A stretch of DNA of 7,644 nt, from assembly GCF_937912035.1 (NCBI RefSeq), contig NZ_CALDPF010000021.1, positions 1-7,644 of the forward strand, given 5' to 3'. Origin of the DNA: an uncultured Bacteroides sp. (GTDB lineage Bacteria; Bacteroidota; Bacteroidia; Bacteroidales; Bacteroidaceae). Each line of letters begins with the position of its first letter. Positions within the stretch are counted from its first letter, which is position 1. Of this stretch, positions 1-6,518 are shown one piece after another. The notes under the pieces were generated by a model. The model was not told where the DNA came from. It did not search any database and worked only from the letters and a program-made list of their open reading frames with translations. The translations under genes and the position numbers were made by a program.

Positions 1-2
1 AG

Positions 3-98
3 AATAAAGAAGAGTTTTCACTTATTGAATCAATAGGCATAGCAAACCTGTCATCGGATCAGCTCAAGGATATGGTTGAAAAGTATTTTATTCATTAA
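3..98 (+). CDS. C-terminal end of an unidentified protein (partial, enters from left edge)
   Basis: One + strand frame is open from the left edge and ends at TAA 96-98, giving 31 residues that finish in DMVEKYFIH. The other two + frames meet stop codons within the first 45 bases, so this frame is the likely end of an upstream gene. The tail is polar and looks helical, with no motif I can assign to a family. It stops 45 bases before the jetA ATG and points the same way. No obvious Bacteroidota-type promoter (TTTG / TAnnTTTG) is visible in the gap, so the jet operon may be read through from this gene. The function is unknown. Confidence 0.5.
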   Translation, partial: NKEEFSLIESIGIANLSSDQLKDMVEKYFIH

Positions 99-118
99 AT
101 TAGTAGCCATCATTTCAG

Positions 119-128
119 TAATAATTCT
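119..128 (+). repeat. Left copy of a 10-base direct repeat flanking the jet operon
   Basis: TAATAATTCT occurs here, 15 bases before the jetA start, and again at 6509-6518, 25 bases after the jetD stop. Both copies have TTTC shortly before and TATA shortly after, with small spacing differences. It could mark insertion of the operon or be chance similarity in A/T-rich DNA. Confidence 0.3.
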
Positions 129-143
129 TATAATACTTGAACT

Positions 144-1340
144 ATGAACACCTTTAAATCTATTGATGAGCTTTTGCGTGTACTTGAAAGAGAGAAACTT
201 TTGTTGAAACAGATGTTTCAGAAAAGAGCTTCAACTTCCTTGAAATATGATTATGCACTCGAACTTACTGAATATAAAGAAGAAAGAATAAAATATCTTA
301 TTGACTACGGAATAATAAGAGATAGCGGAAATTTCCTTGAAATGGAGGATGTGTATCTTAAATTCTTCGAGGATGTTTTACAAGTCAATGAGAATATAAA
401 TGTTTCGTTTGTGGATGATTATCTGGGACGACTGAATGAGAATATTGATTATTATCTTAAAGAAGATAATGAGCAGCGGAAATATAATTATCACAAAGAA
501 GTAAGAAGGTGTCTGAAAAATATTGCAATGATAACAGTGCGTAATGTAATAGACTTGAAACGCAACATTGACAATACTTACAAGAACGAACCAAACTATC
601 GTGTAAAGCTCTCAAAATTGAAGAATCTTGATGAAAAACGTAAGAACATAGCACTTCTCATCAACAGGAGTGAAGATATAATAGACAACACTCAACCTGT
701 CTTTTTCAGAGTTGCCATGGACACTCAAATGCGTATAGCGGTGAATGACGTGAAACTTCAGCTTAATGATTCCTATCATAATCTCATTGAGATAGAGAAG
801 CAGATTATTCATTACCTGAATCTTATAGCTTATCAGAACAGGATATTCGAGAAAGTCCGCCGCTTGAAATACCTCCGTGACCAGTTCCTTTTAGACGAAA
901 AAACTGATATACGTCAGGTTGTCAGTATGAGAAATCCTGTGTGGATGGAGCCTCAGACCAATTACAGAATAAAACTTTCGGTAGATAATCTGCGTACTTC
1001 TGCAGTGGCGTTGGAGATAATAAGAAAAATCATATCCAAAAGGAAGAACCTGGCTAAAGGTCCGAAGAATATGGCCGATGCTATACCTCAGGAATATATG
1101 AAAACAGAAGGTGAAGTTCTTGACCAGATAAACTTACAGGAAATTTATAATGCTTTCTCGGCATCAAGCAGTCACCTGTTTAAGTTTGTAATGAGCTATA
1201 ATTATCATAAGAAACTGAGCACTGACGACAAAATCCTGTTTTTCTGCCAGATAGCGTCGCAGTATGCCGAAGGACTGAATTTCACCGACAAGTATGAAAC
1301 AAGCCATAACGTGGAATATCCTTTGATATATTCCAGATGA
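144..1340 (+). CDS. jetA: Wadjet kleisin subunit JetA (MukF/MksF-like)
   Basis: This is the probable kleisin of the Wadjet SMC complex. It would bridge the two JetC heads and carry JetB. I place it mainly by context (first gene before MukE-like, MukB-like and TOPRIM genes) and by architecture. Residues about 28-100 look like a winged-helix domain (from KRASTSLKYDYALELTEY through YLIDYGIIRDSGNFLEM). Residues about 100-270 are long charged helices suited to contact the JetC neck. Residues about 325-398 form a compact second domain, probably the C-terminal winged helix that docks on the JetC head cap. No signal peptide or membrane segment is seen, so it is cytoplasmic. The ATG at 144 is the first in frame and follows an A/T-rich leader without a clear Shine-Dalgarno. 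Length of about 400 residues fits MksF/JetA of the short type. Primary sequence conservation in this family is low, so the name rests partly on neighbours. Confidence 0.88.
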   Translation: MNTFKSIDELLRVLEREKLLLKQMFQKRASTSLKYDYALELTEYKEERIKYLIDYGIIRDSGNFLEMEDVYLKFFEDVLQVNENINVSFVDDYLGRLNENIDYYLKEDNEQRKYNYHKEVRRCLKNIAMITVRNVIDLKRNIDNTYKNEPNYRVKLSKLKNLDEKRKNIALLINRSEDIIDNTQPVFFRVAMDTQMRIAVNDVKLQLNDSYHNLIEIEKQIIHYLNLIAYQNRIFEKVRRLKYLRDQFLLDEKTDIRQVVSMRNPVWMEPQTNYRIKLSVDNLRTSAVALEIIRKIISKRKNLAKGPKNMADAIPQEYMKTEGEVLDQINLQEIYNAFSASSSHLFKFVMSYNYHKKLSTDDKILFFCQIASQYAEGLNFTDKYETSHNVEYPLIYSR

Positions 1341-1380
1341 CTCCAAATAATTACCGATACTTCCCAATAATTACATAATC
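1341..1380 (+). repeat. Imperfect 20-base tandem repeat in the jetA-jetB gap
   Basis: Most of the 49-base gap between jetA and jetB consists of two adjacent 20-base units, 1341-1360 and 1361-1380, identical at 14 of 20 positions. Both contain AATAATTAC (1346-1354 and 1366-1374). It begins directly after the jetA stop. It may be slipped duplication in a spacer, or a binding or pairing element affecting jetB translation. No stable hairpin is apparent. Confidence 0.5.
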
Positions 1381-1389
1381 AGAATAAGC

Positions 1390-1941
1390 ATGAAATATAC
1401 AGAAGAAATATTCAATATATTGAGTAAGGGCGGATTTATTTCTGCAAACAGCGTTTCTCCTGCAATAAAACGGTATTATGATGCCATAGAAGAGGATTTG
1501 ACCGATTATTACGAATATTATAAAGGCATTGGTTTTTATCTCGAAGGTGGTGACGGATATTATATGTTCACCCGCCAGGAGGCGAAAGTCGACCTTGAAC
1601 GCAAGCTTGAAGCTGTTATGAAGTGGATAGACTACCTAAGTTTCCTTAAAACATATGATGCTACATTCGGTCCCGGGTTTAAGTTCCGTCCGGCAGACAT
1701 AGAAGTTCAGATAAGTTGCCAGATTGAGCTGAAGGATAAGGCTTCCAAACTGTTTCAGGATAAGAAGAAATATAATGAGGTTGTGGAGAAACTTGTTTCA
1801 GAACTTGAAAAGGCAGGAATGATAGAACTCGAGAACGAACATGATAACACTTATAAAGTATTAACGGCATTTCACTATATGGAGGATTTGGTGGACTGCA
1901 TAACAATATCGGAGGAAATGAACGATGAGATATCTCAATAA
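1390..1941 (+). CDS. jetB: Wadjet KITE subunit JetB (MukE/MksE-like)
   Basis: This is the predicted KITE accessory subunit that binds the JetA kleisin and contacts DNA next to the JetC heads. The 183 residues can be read as two winged-helix domains. The first covers about 1-75, with a wing-like strand pair around GFYLEGGDGYYMFTR (near residues 48-62). This segment resembles the corresponding stretch of MukE/MksE proteins. The second covers about 105-175 and ends in a hydrophobic YHYMEDL-like helix region. A helical linker (about 66-90, LERKLEAVMKWIDYLSFL) joins them. The protein is cytoplasmic, and its length fits the usual 180-230 residues of MksE/JetB. The start ATG at 1390 is the first in frame after the jetA stop and has only a weak A/G-rich leader. 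Its last 17 bases overlap the start of jetC, which suggests coupled translation of the KITE and SMC subunits. Confidence 0.9.
   Translation: MKYTEEIFNILSKGGFISANSVSPAIKRYYDAIEEDLTDYYEYYKGIGFYLEGGDGYYMFTRQEAKVDLERKLEAVMKWIDYLSFLKTYDATFGPGFKFRPADIEVQISCQIELKDKASKLFQDKKKYNEVVEKLVSELEKAGMIELENEHDNTYKVLTAFHYMEDLVDCITISEEMNDEISQ
1911..1915 (+). promoter_or_regulatory. Shine-Dalgarno (GGAGG) for jetC, inside jetB
   Basis: GGAGG lies 9 bases before the jetC ATG at 1925, within the last codons of jetB. It is the only strong ribosome-binding sequence among the four jet starts, and it supports ATG 1925 as the jetC start despite the overlap. In Bacteroidota, where most genes lack such sites, its presence suggests that jetC initiation is deliberately secured. 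Confidence 0.7.
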
Positions 1942-4900
1942 GGTAATATTTCTGAACAGCGCACATGTGCCGTATGCCGAAGTCAAGTTGGATGGCAATG
2001 TACATTTTATTGGTACCCAGGGAGTAGGTAAAAGTACCCTTTTACGTGCTGTCTTGTTTTTCTATAATGCAGATAAACTCAGATTGGGCATACCGAAAGA
2101 AAAGAAGAATTTTGATTCTTTCTATCTCCCTTTTGCCAACTCATATATAGTTTATGAAGTAATGCGCGAGAACGGTGCTTATACAGTAGTTGTAACGAAG
2201 TCGATGGGTAGGGCCGCCTTCCGGTTTATTGATGCGCCATACAGTAAGGAGTGGTTTGTTAACGGTAAAAATGAGGTTTCGGCCGACTGGAGTGTGATTC
2301 GTACAAGAGTGTCGGAATCGGGTGCAAGCGTGTCATCGCTGGTTACAGGCTATGATATGTTTCGTGATATAATATTCGGCAACAACAGAAAGCCGGATTT
2401 GCTTCAATTCCGTAAGTATGCCATTGTAGAGAGTTCACGATATCAGAATATACCGCATACAATTCAGAATGTATTCCTTAACTCAAAGCTTGATGCCGAT
2501 TTTATAAAGGATACCATTATACAGTCAATGGATGATAATGAGTTTGTTGTTGATCTGAGTTATTACCGGAACCAGATAGAGACTTTCGAACAGGAATATT
2601 CTGATGTAATGTTGTGGATAAAGCAGGATAAGAATGGAGTGGTACCTGTAAGAAAACAGGCCGATGCGGTAATAAAGAATTACAGAATGCTTCTGCTTGT
2701 TGAAAAGCAGATTAAAAACGGAAGACAGCACCTCAATTATTCTGAAAGGGTGGCACGCCTGAAGCTCCCAGAACTGGAAGAACAGCTTCTGCTACTTAAA
2801 GAGGAAGCCGAACGGTTTACACGTTTACTTGGGGAAGAAAAATCCAAGTTTGACAGTGAACGCGACAAACTTTTAAAGTTAAGCGGCAGTATAGAATCTG
2901 ACCTTAAGAAGATAAGGGAAAAACGTAAATATTATGAACAGGAACACATTGATGAGGTTATATCAAGAGTAAATAGAGAACCGGCACTGAAATACGAGCT
3001 GGAGTCTCTGAACAAAGTGTATAATGAACTCACTAGTACATACCGGGATGTAATAAGCAAATACTCTTTGATGGAACAGAGCATTGATGCCAATCTTGCA
3101 AGATTTGAGAATGAAATCAACAAAAGGGTATTATGTCTTGAAAACGAACTTGGTAAAAGAATTGCCGAATTGACAAAGAAAACCAACGGTCAGACAGATG
3201 AAGTACGCTCTGTTTATGAAGAGAAACTTAAAACACTTGCCGACAGCAAGGAGCAGCTTCTGGAAGAAATATCCAACCTGAAACAACAGAAAACGAGGGT
3301 TGAGTGTACAGCTCATTTCAAGGATGAAATACGTGACTGTGAGGAACGGTTGAGAAACATATCTTCCGAAGAAAAGGATACCGCCGTGAAAGTTGACCGT
3401 CTGAAATTGGAGTGCGACCGTCTCAGACAGAAGTCGGAAGCGGAAACTATGGCAGTTGAAAAAGAGTCTGACTCGAAAATAGATGAGATTTTACGCTGCA
3501 GAAAACAGTTGGACGCAGAAATAGAATCATTGGATGTGCTGATAAACAGCAGCAAAGGCTCTTTCTGCGAATGGCTCGACAAGAACAAGCCAGGATGGCA
3601 GGAAAGTATAGGTAAGATTGCCGATGAAAAACTTATACTCTACAATCAGAATCTTTCTCCCGAACTTTCAACCGATGAGGGAAGTTCTTTCTATGGTGTA
3701 AAAATTAATTTAGCTGAGGTACAGCGTGAGTTACGCTCACCGGAACAGCTTAAAGCTGAATTTAAGGCCAAATCTTCCGGAAGAGATGAATATACGAGAA
3801 AAATAAGCCTTCTGAATGAAGAAAAAACGAAGCGTACTGAAGAGATAAAGAATAAGTACAGAAAACAGATTTCAGCCATATCGGCTGAGAGGCATCTTAT
3901 TGAAATTCAGTTACAGCAATATCCTCTTCAGATTAAGAATATAAAGGCGGAACAAGCTTCATGGGAACGTAAAGAATCTGAGTGGAAAAGAAACAGGCTC
4001 GATGAGATAGAAACACTTATAGGAGGCAAAGAAAAGGAAAGGCAAAAATGTTGTAATAATGAGGAACTTCTGAAACAGGAGAGAGAAAAGCGGATTCTTC
4101 AGATTTATGAGGAACAGAGAAAGGCGGAAAAGAAAGAACGCAGTGCTGTTGATATTGAGAAACATGCCGCACACAAGGAACTGTCCGACCGGCGTATGGA
4201 TGCGGATAACAGGAAAAAAGAACTCCGCAAGTTGCAGAATGAGGAGTTGAACGGTAAGGGAGCTGACACATCGGTTATAAATTCCTATAAATCAAAAATT
4301 GATACAATAAAATCTGAGTTGGATTATATATCGCAAAAACAATCGTTTGTGTGGAATTATGAAAAAGACAAGAGAGAACTGTTTGACCATGAGCCGGAGT
4401 TGCGCGATAAAAAGAAGAACAATGAAATGCATCTGGATGAGCTTGCAGAAAAATATGCGTTGCGGAAAAACAAGCTCACCGGTCAGTATGAAAATGTAAA
4501 AAACAGTATAAACGAAAAGTCGGCCGAACGTGATGCCATTAAGAACGATCTTTGCGTTCTTGAGAATTTCCGCAAAGATGAAGGCTTCTGTCCTCCGGAG
4601 TCGTACACTCCCGAAGAACTTCCTACCAATAAACCTTGCGGTAAGATAGTGGAAGAGCTGAAAAGTCTGATAGTTTCTCTTGGCAAGGATACTGAAAATT
4701 TCAAAAAATCGGTAAATCTGTTTAACAGTAATTTTACAGAAAGAAATACCTTCAGCTTTCCTCAGTCATTGTCGTGTGATTCAGATTACATGGATTTCGC
4801 ATCCAATTTATGTGAGTTTGTGGAAAACAATAAAATTACCGAATATCAGAACCGCATAAGTGAAAGATACGTAAACATAATAAGACGCATATCAAAGGAA

Positions 4901-5587
4901 ACAGGAGAACTTACCCAAAGCGAAAGTCTTATTAATAAGACCATTAAAGACATAAATGACGATTTCATTAAGCGTAATTTTGCAGGAGTTATCCGCAGTA
5001 TCGAACTCAGACCATTGCAGAGTAACGACAAACTTATGCAGCTTCTTATAGAAATAAAGAATTTCAATGATGAGAATACCTTCAACATGGGTGAAATGGA
5101 CCTATTCTCGCAGGATTCGCGTGAGAACGTTAATCTCAAGGCTGTAAAATATCTTAATGCATTCAGCAAACTGCTGAAGGATGAGCCTTCCAGAAAGAAT
5201 CTTGTCGTTTCTGACACCTTTAACCTGCAGTTCCGTATTATCGAAAATGATAATGACACAGGCTGGGTAGAGAAAATAGCGAATGTAGGTTCCGACGGCA
5301 CAGACATACTGGTTAAAGCAATGGTAAACATCATGCTTATCAATGTCTTCAAGGAAAAAGTATCAAGAAAATTCGGGGATTTCAAGGTGCATTGTATGAT
5401 GGATGAAATCGGTAAGTTGCATCCCAATAATGTGAAAGGCATACTTGAATTTGCCAATTGCCGCAACATATTACTTATCAACAGTTCGCCTACCACTTAT
5501 AATGTTGAGGATTATAAATATACTTATCTGTTAAGCAAAGATGCGAAAAGCAATACACGGGTAGTGCCATTGCTTACACGAAAATAA
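1925..5587 (+). CDS. jetC: Wadjet SMC ATPase JetC (MukB/MksB-like)
   Basis: This is the motor of the system: an SMC-type ATPase that dimerises at a hinge and extrudes DNA loops. Residues 30-38 (GTQGVGKST) are a Walker A motif, preceded by a MukB-like strand (KLDGNVHFIG). The Q-loop region follows near residues 58-80 (IPKEKKNFDSFYLPFANSYI), as in MukB/JetC heads. Long charged heptad-type coiled coils run from about 260 to 540 and from about 610 to 920. Between them, about 540-600, lies a non-coiled hinge (from GSFCEWLDKNKPGW at 545 to FYGVKINL at 589). The C-terminal head half carries GSDGT at 1122-1126 in the ABC-signature position and Walker B with D1160 and the likely catalytic E1161 (CMMDEIGK). 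After it, LINSSPTTYN stands where other ABC proteins have the H-loop. The 1220-residue length suits JetC. The gene overlaps jetB by 17 bases and is followed by jetD after 2 bases. Confidence 0.95.
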   Translation: MRYLNKVIFLNSAHVPYAEVKLDGNVHFIGTQGVGKSTLLRAVLFFYNADKLRLGIPKEKKNFDSFYLPFANSYIVYEVMRENGAYTVVVTKSMGRAAFRFIDAPYSKEWFVNGKNEVSADWSVIRTRVSESGASVSSLVTGYDMFRDIIFGNNRKPDLLQFRKYAIVESSRYQNIPHTIQNVFLNSKLDADFIKDTIIQSMDDNEFVVDLSYYRNQIETFEQEYSDVMLWIKQDKNGVVPVRKQADAVIKNYRMLLLVEKQIKNGRQHLNYSERVARLKLPELEEQLLLLKEEAERFTRLLGEEKSKFDSERDKLLKLSGSIESDLKKIREKRKYYEQEHIDEVISRVNREPALKYELESLNKVYNELTSTYRDVISKYSLMEQSIDANLARFENEINKRVLCLENELGKRIAELTKKTNGQTDEVRSVYEEKLKTLADSKEQLLEEISNLKQQKTRVECTAHFKDEIRDCEERLRNISSEEKDTAVKVDRLKLECDRLRQKSEAETMAVEKESDSKIDEILRCRKQLDAEIESLDVLINSSKGSFCEWLDKNKPGWQESIGKIADEKLILYNQNLSPELSTDEGSSFYGVKINLAEVQRELRSPEQLKAEFKAKSSGRDEYTRKISLLNEEKTKRTEEIKNKYRKQISAISAERHLIEIQLQQYPLQIKNIKAEQASWERKESEWKRNRLDEIETLIGGKEKERQKCCNNEELLKQEREKRILQIYEEQRKAEKKERSAVDIEKHAAHKELSDRRMDADNRKKELRKLQNEELNGKGADTSVINSYKSKIDTIKSELDYISQKQSFVWNYEKDKRELFDHEPELRDKKKNNEMHLDELAEKYALRKNKLTGQYENVKNSINEKSAERDAIKNDLCVLENFRKDEGFCPPESYTPEELPTNKPCGKIVEELKSLIVSLGKDTENFKKSVNLFNSNFTERNTFSFPQSLSCDSDYMDFASNLCEFVENNKITEYQNRISERYVNIIRRISKETGELTQSESLINKTIKDINDDFIKRNFAGVIRSIELRPLQSNDKLMQLLIEIKNFNDENTFNMGEMDLFSQDSRENVNLKAVKYLNAFSKLLKDEPSRKNLVVSDTFNLQFRIIENDNDTGWVEKIANVGSDGTDILVKAMVNIMLINVFKEKVSRKFGDFKVHCMMDEIGKLHPNNVKGILEFANCRNILLINSSPTTYNVEDYKYTYLLSKDAKSNTRVVPLLTRK
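3542..3724 (+). other. JetC hinge domain coding segment
   Basis: Residues about 540-600 interrupt the coiled coil with a short globular stretch that contains GSFCEWLDKNKPGW, GKIADEKLILYN and FYGVKINL. Its place at the midpoint of the protein and its proline, glycine and aromatic content fit the small dimerisation hinge of MukB/MksB-type SMCs. The boundaries are estimated by eye. Confidence 0.7.
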
Positions 5588-5589
5588 AA

Positions 5590-6483
5590 ATGACTTGTAA
5601 CAATATGGAGATAAATAAAAAACGATTTACAATATCTGTAGCGAAAAAATTACTTTATATGCTTGAAGGAAGAACTCTTCCTTCAAGCTCACTTCCGCGA
5701 TGGATAGTTGATGAATTAAGGATAGAGGGCCTTATAACCGGAATAACTAATGGCAGCAGAGTTTCCTATCGCCTTACAGATACTGTGGCATTCGGCAGAT
5801 ATATTTCAGATAATTATACATCTGGCACTTCTCTCGAAAGATGGATTGAAATCTTTTCTGGCGAAAACAAAGACCTGCAGCGCAGTATGCTTGTACAGGA
5901 AACCGGCGACTCCAAGACAGTAAAGCTTCGCACTTTCAGAGGTTTTCTTGTGAACTGTTACGAATCTGTTCATGCAAGAATAGGGAATAGTGAGTTTGTT
6001 ATATCCCCTCCTGAAGGAAGTGCTGTTTTCATACAAAACCCAGATGAATTTTATATACCGACAGACGTGACAGTAGTGGGAGTGGAGAATGGTGAGAATT
6101 TTTGTCGTATACGGAGTCAGAAGCATCTGTTTGGAGATAAGAAAGTTCTGTTCGTTTCCAGATACCCCCAGTCGGCAGATTTACGGGAATGGCTTATCAA
6201 AATTCCTAATAGATATATACATTTTGGAGATTTTGATCTGGCAGGTATATGTATATATCAGTCAGAGTTTTATAAATTTCTGGGCGACAGAGCGAGTTTC
6301 CTTATTCCCGAAGATATTGAAGAAAGGTTGAAATCCGGAAATACGGGACTGTATGACACTCAATATCTTAGATATAAAAATCTGAAGATTATAGATTCAC
6401 GTTTGAATGGGTTGGTTGAAATGATTCATCACTATTGTAGGGTGTATGAACAGGAAGGTTACATTGAAAATTGTACATACTAA
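5590..6483 (+). CDS. jetD: Wadjet TOPRIM nuclease subunit JetD
   Basis: This is the predicted effector that cuts DNA captured by JetABC. It is related to the TOPRIM half of topoisomerase VI / Spo11 (DUF2220-type). The catalytic TOPRIM pattern is present. E166 lies in VVGVENGENF, and the DxD pair D214 and D216 lies in FGDFDLAG, followed by a helix starting ICIYQSEF. These would bind the metal ions for strand cleavage. The N-terminal part, about 10-75, reads as a winged helix (AKKLLYMLEG, then LPRWIVDELRIEGLI, then a SRVSYRLT wing) likely to touch DNA. The C-terminal YEQEGYIE resembles the conserved end of the family. At 297 residues it is shorter than the roughly 400 of many JetD proteins; the N-terminal arm seems reduced. 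ATG 5590 sits 2 bases after the jetC stop and lacks a Shine-Dalgarno. ATG 5605 is a possible alternative. A strong inverted repeat lies at codons 24-33. Confidence 0.93.
   Translation: MTCNNMEINKKRFTISVAKKLLYMLEGRTLPSSSLPRWIVDELRIEGLITGITNGSRVSYRLTDTVAFGRYISDNYTSGTSLERWIEIFSGENKDLQRSMLVQETGDSKTVKLRTFRGFLVNCYESVHARIGNSEFVISPPEGSAVFIQNPDEFYIPTDVTVVGVENGENFCRIRSQKHLFGDKKVLFVSRYPQSADLREWLIKIPNRYIHFGDFDLAGICIYQSEFYKFLGDRASFLIPEDIEERLKSGNTGLYDTQYLRYKNLKIIDSRLNGLVEMIHHYCRVYEQEGYIENCTY
5661..5688 (+). repeat. Near-perfect 28-base inverted repeat inside the 5' end of jetD
   Basis: GCTTGAAGGAAGA (5661-5673) is followed by AC and then its exact reverse complement TCTTCCTTCAAGC (5676-5688). The arms are 13 bases with no mismatch. 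In RNA this would fold to a 12-base-pair stem with a 4-base AACU loop. It encodes JetD residues M24 to S33, between the first helix and the recognition helix of the predicted winged-helix domain. There is no U-run after it, so it is not a classical terminator. Confidence 0.9.
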
Positions 6484-6485
6484 TT

Positions 6486-6502
6486 AAATTGCAAATCAAT
6501 TT
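6486..6502 (+). terminator. Weak A/T-rich hairpin just after jetD (possible operon end)
   Basis: AAATTG (6486-6491) and CAATTT (6497-6502) form a 6-base-pair stem around CAAAT, extendable by two U-G pairs. It begins 3 bases after the jetD stop. The stem is A/T-rich and not followed by a run of T, so termination here is only a possibility. Confidence 0.22.
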
Positions 6503-6508
6503 GGTTTC

Positions 6509-6518
6509 TAATAATTCT
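6509..6518 (+). repeat. Right copy of the 10-base direct repeat flanking the jet operon
   Basis: This TAATAATTCT matches 119-128 exactly. The flanks are TTTC directly before and CTATA after, against TTTCAG and TATA at the left copy. Together the two copies bracket jetABCD almost exactly. Confidence 0.3.

Larger units (their letters stand above)
144..6483 (+). other. jetABCD: Wadjet (jetABCD) plasmid-defence operon, complete
   Basis: Four consecutive + strand genes have the order, sizes and motifs of a Wadjet system: a 398-residue kleisin-like protein, a 183-residue KITE-like protein, a 1220-residue SMC ATPase and a 297-residue TOPRIM protein. Spacing is 49 bases, then a 17-base overlap, then 2 bases, so co-transcription is likely. 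Known for the family: JetABC is a condensin-like loop extruder related to MukBEF, and JetD is the nuclease that cuts small closed circles, which protects against plasmids. No gene is truncated or frameshifted and the catalytic residues I can identify are present. The JetC signature and the short JetD argue against the best-studied type I arrangement. Assignment to type II or III needs a profile search. Confidence 0.93.

Noticed and set aside
1679..2005. 108-residue - strand frame over the jetB-jetC junction
   Set aside because: It is antisense to two well-supported genes, has no ribosome site, and its composition looks like a shadow translation.
4846..5496. Long open frame on the - strand (216 residues) opposite the end of jetC
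   Set aside because: It lies wholly inside the JetC head-coding region, which holds the Walker B motif. Its translation is serine- and leucine-rich as expected for the complement of a charged coding sequence, with no domain.
1925..5587. JetC as a chromosomal MukB, Smc or SbcC/Rad50 protein
   Set aside because: The partners are a kleisin-like gene, a MukE-like gene and a TOPRIM gene in one operon. There is no SbcD nuclease neighbour, and MukB and Smc do not travel with a TOPRIM subunit.
6089..6331. 80-residue + strand frame inside jetD in another phase
   Set aside because: It overlaps the TOPRIM catalytic core of jetD and has no recognisable motif or start signal.
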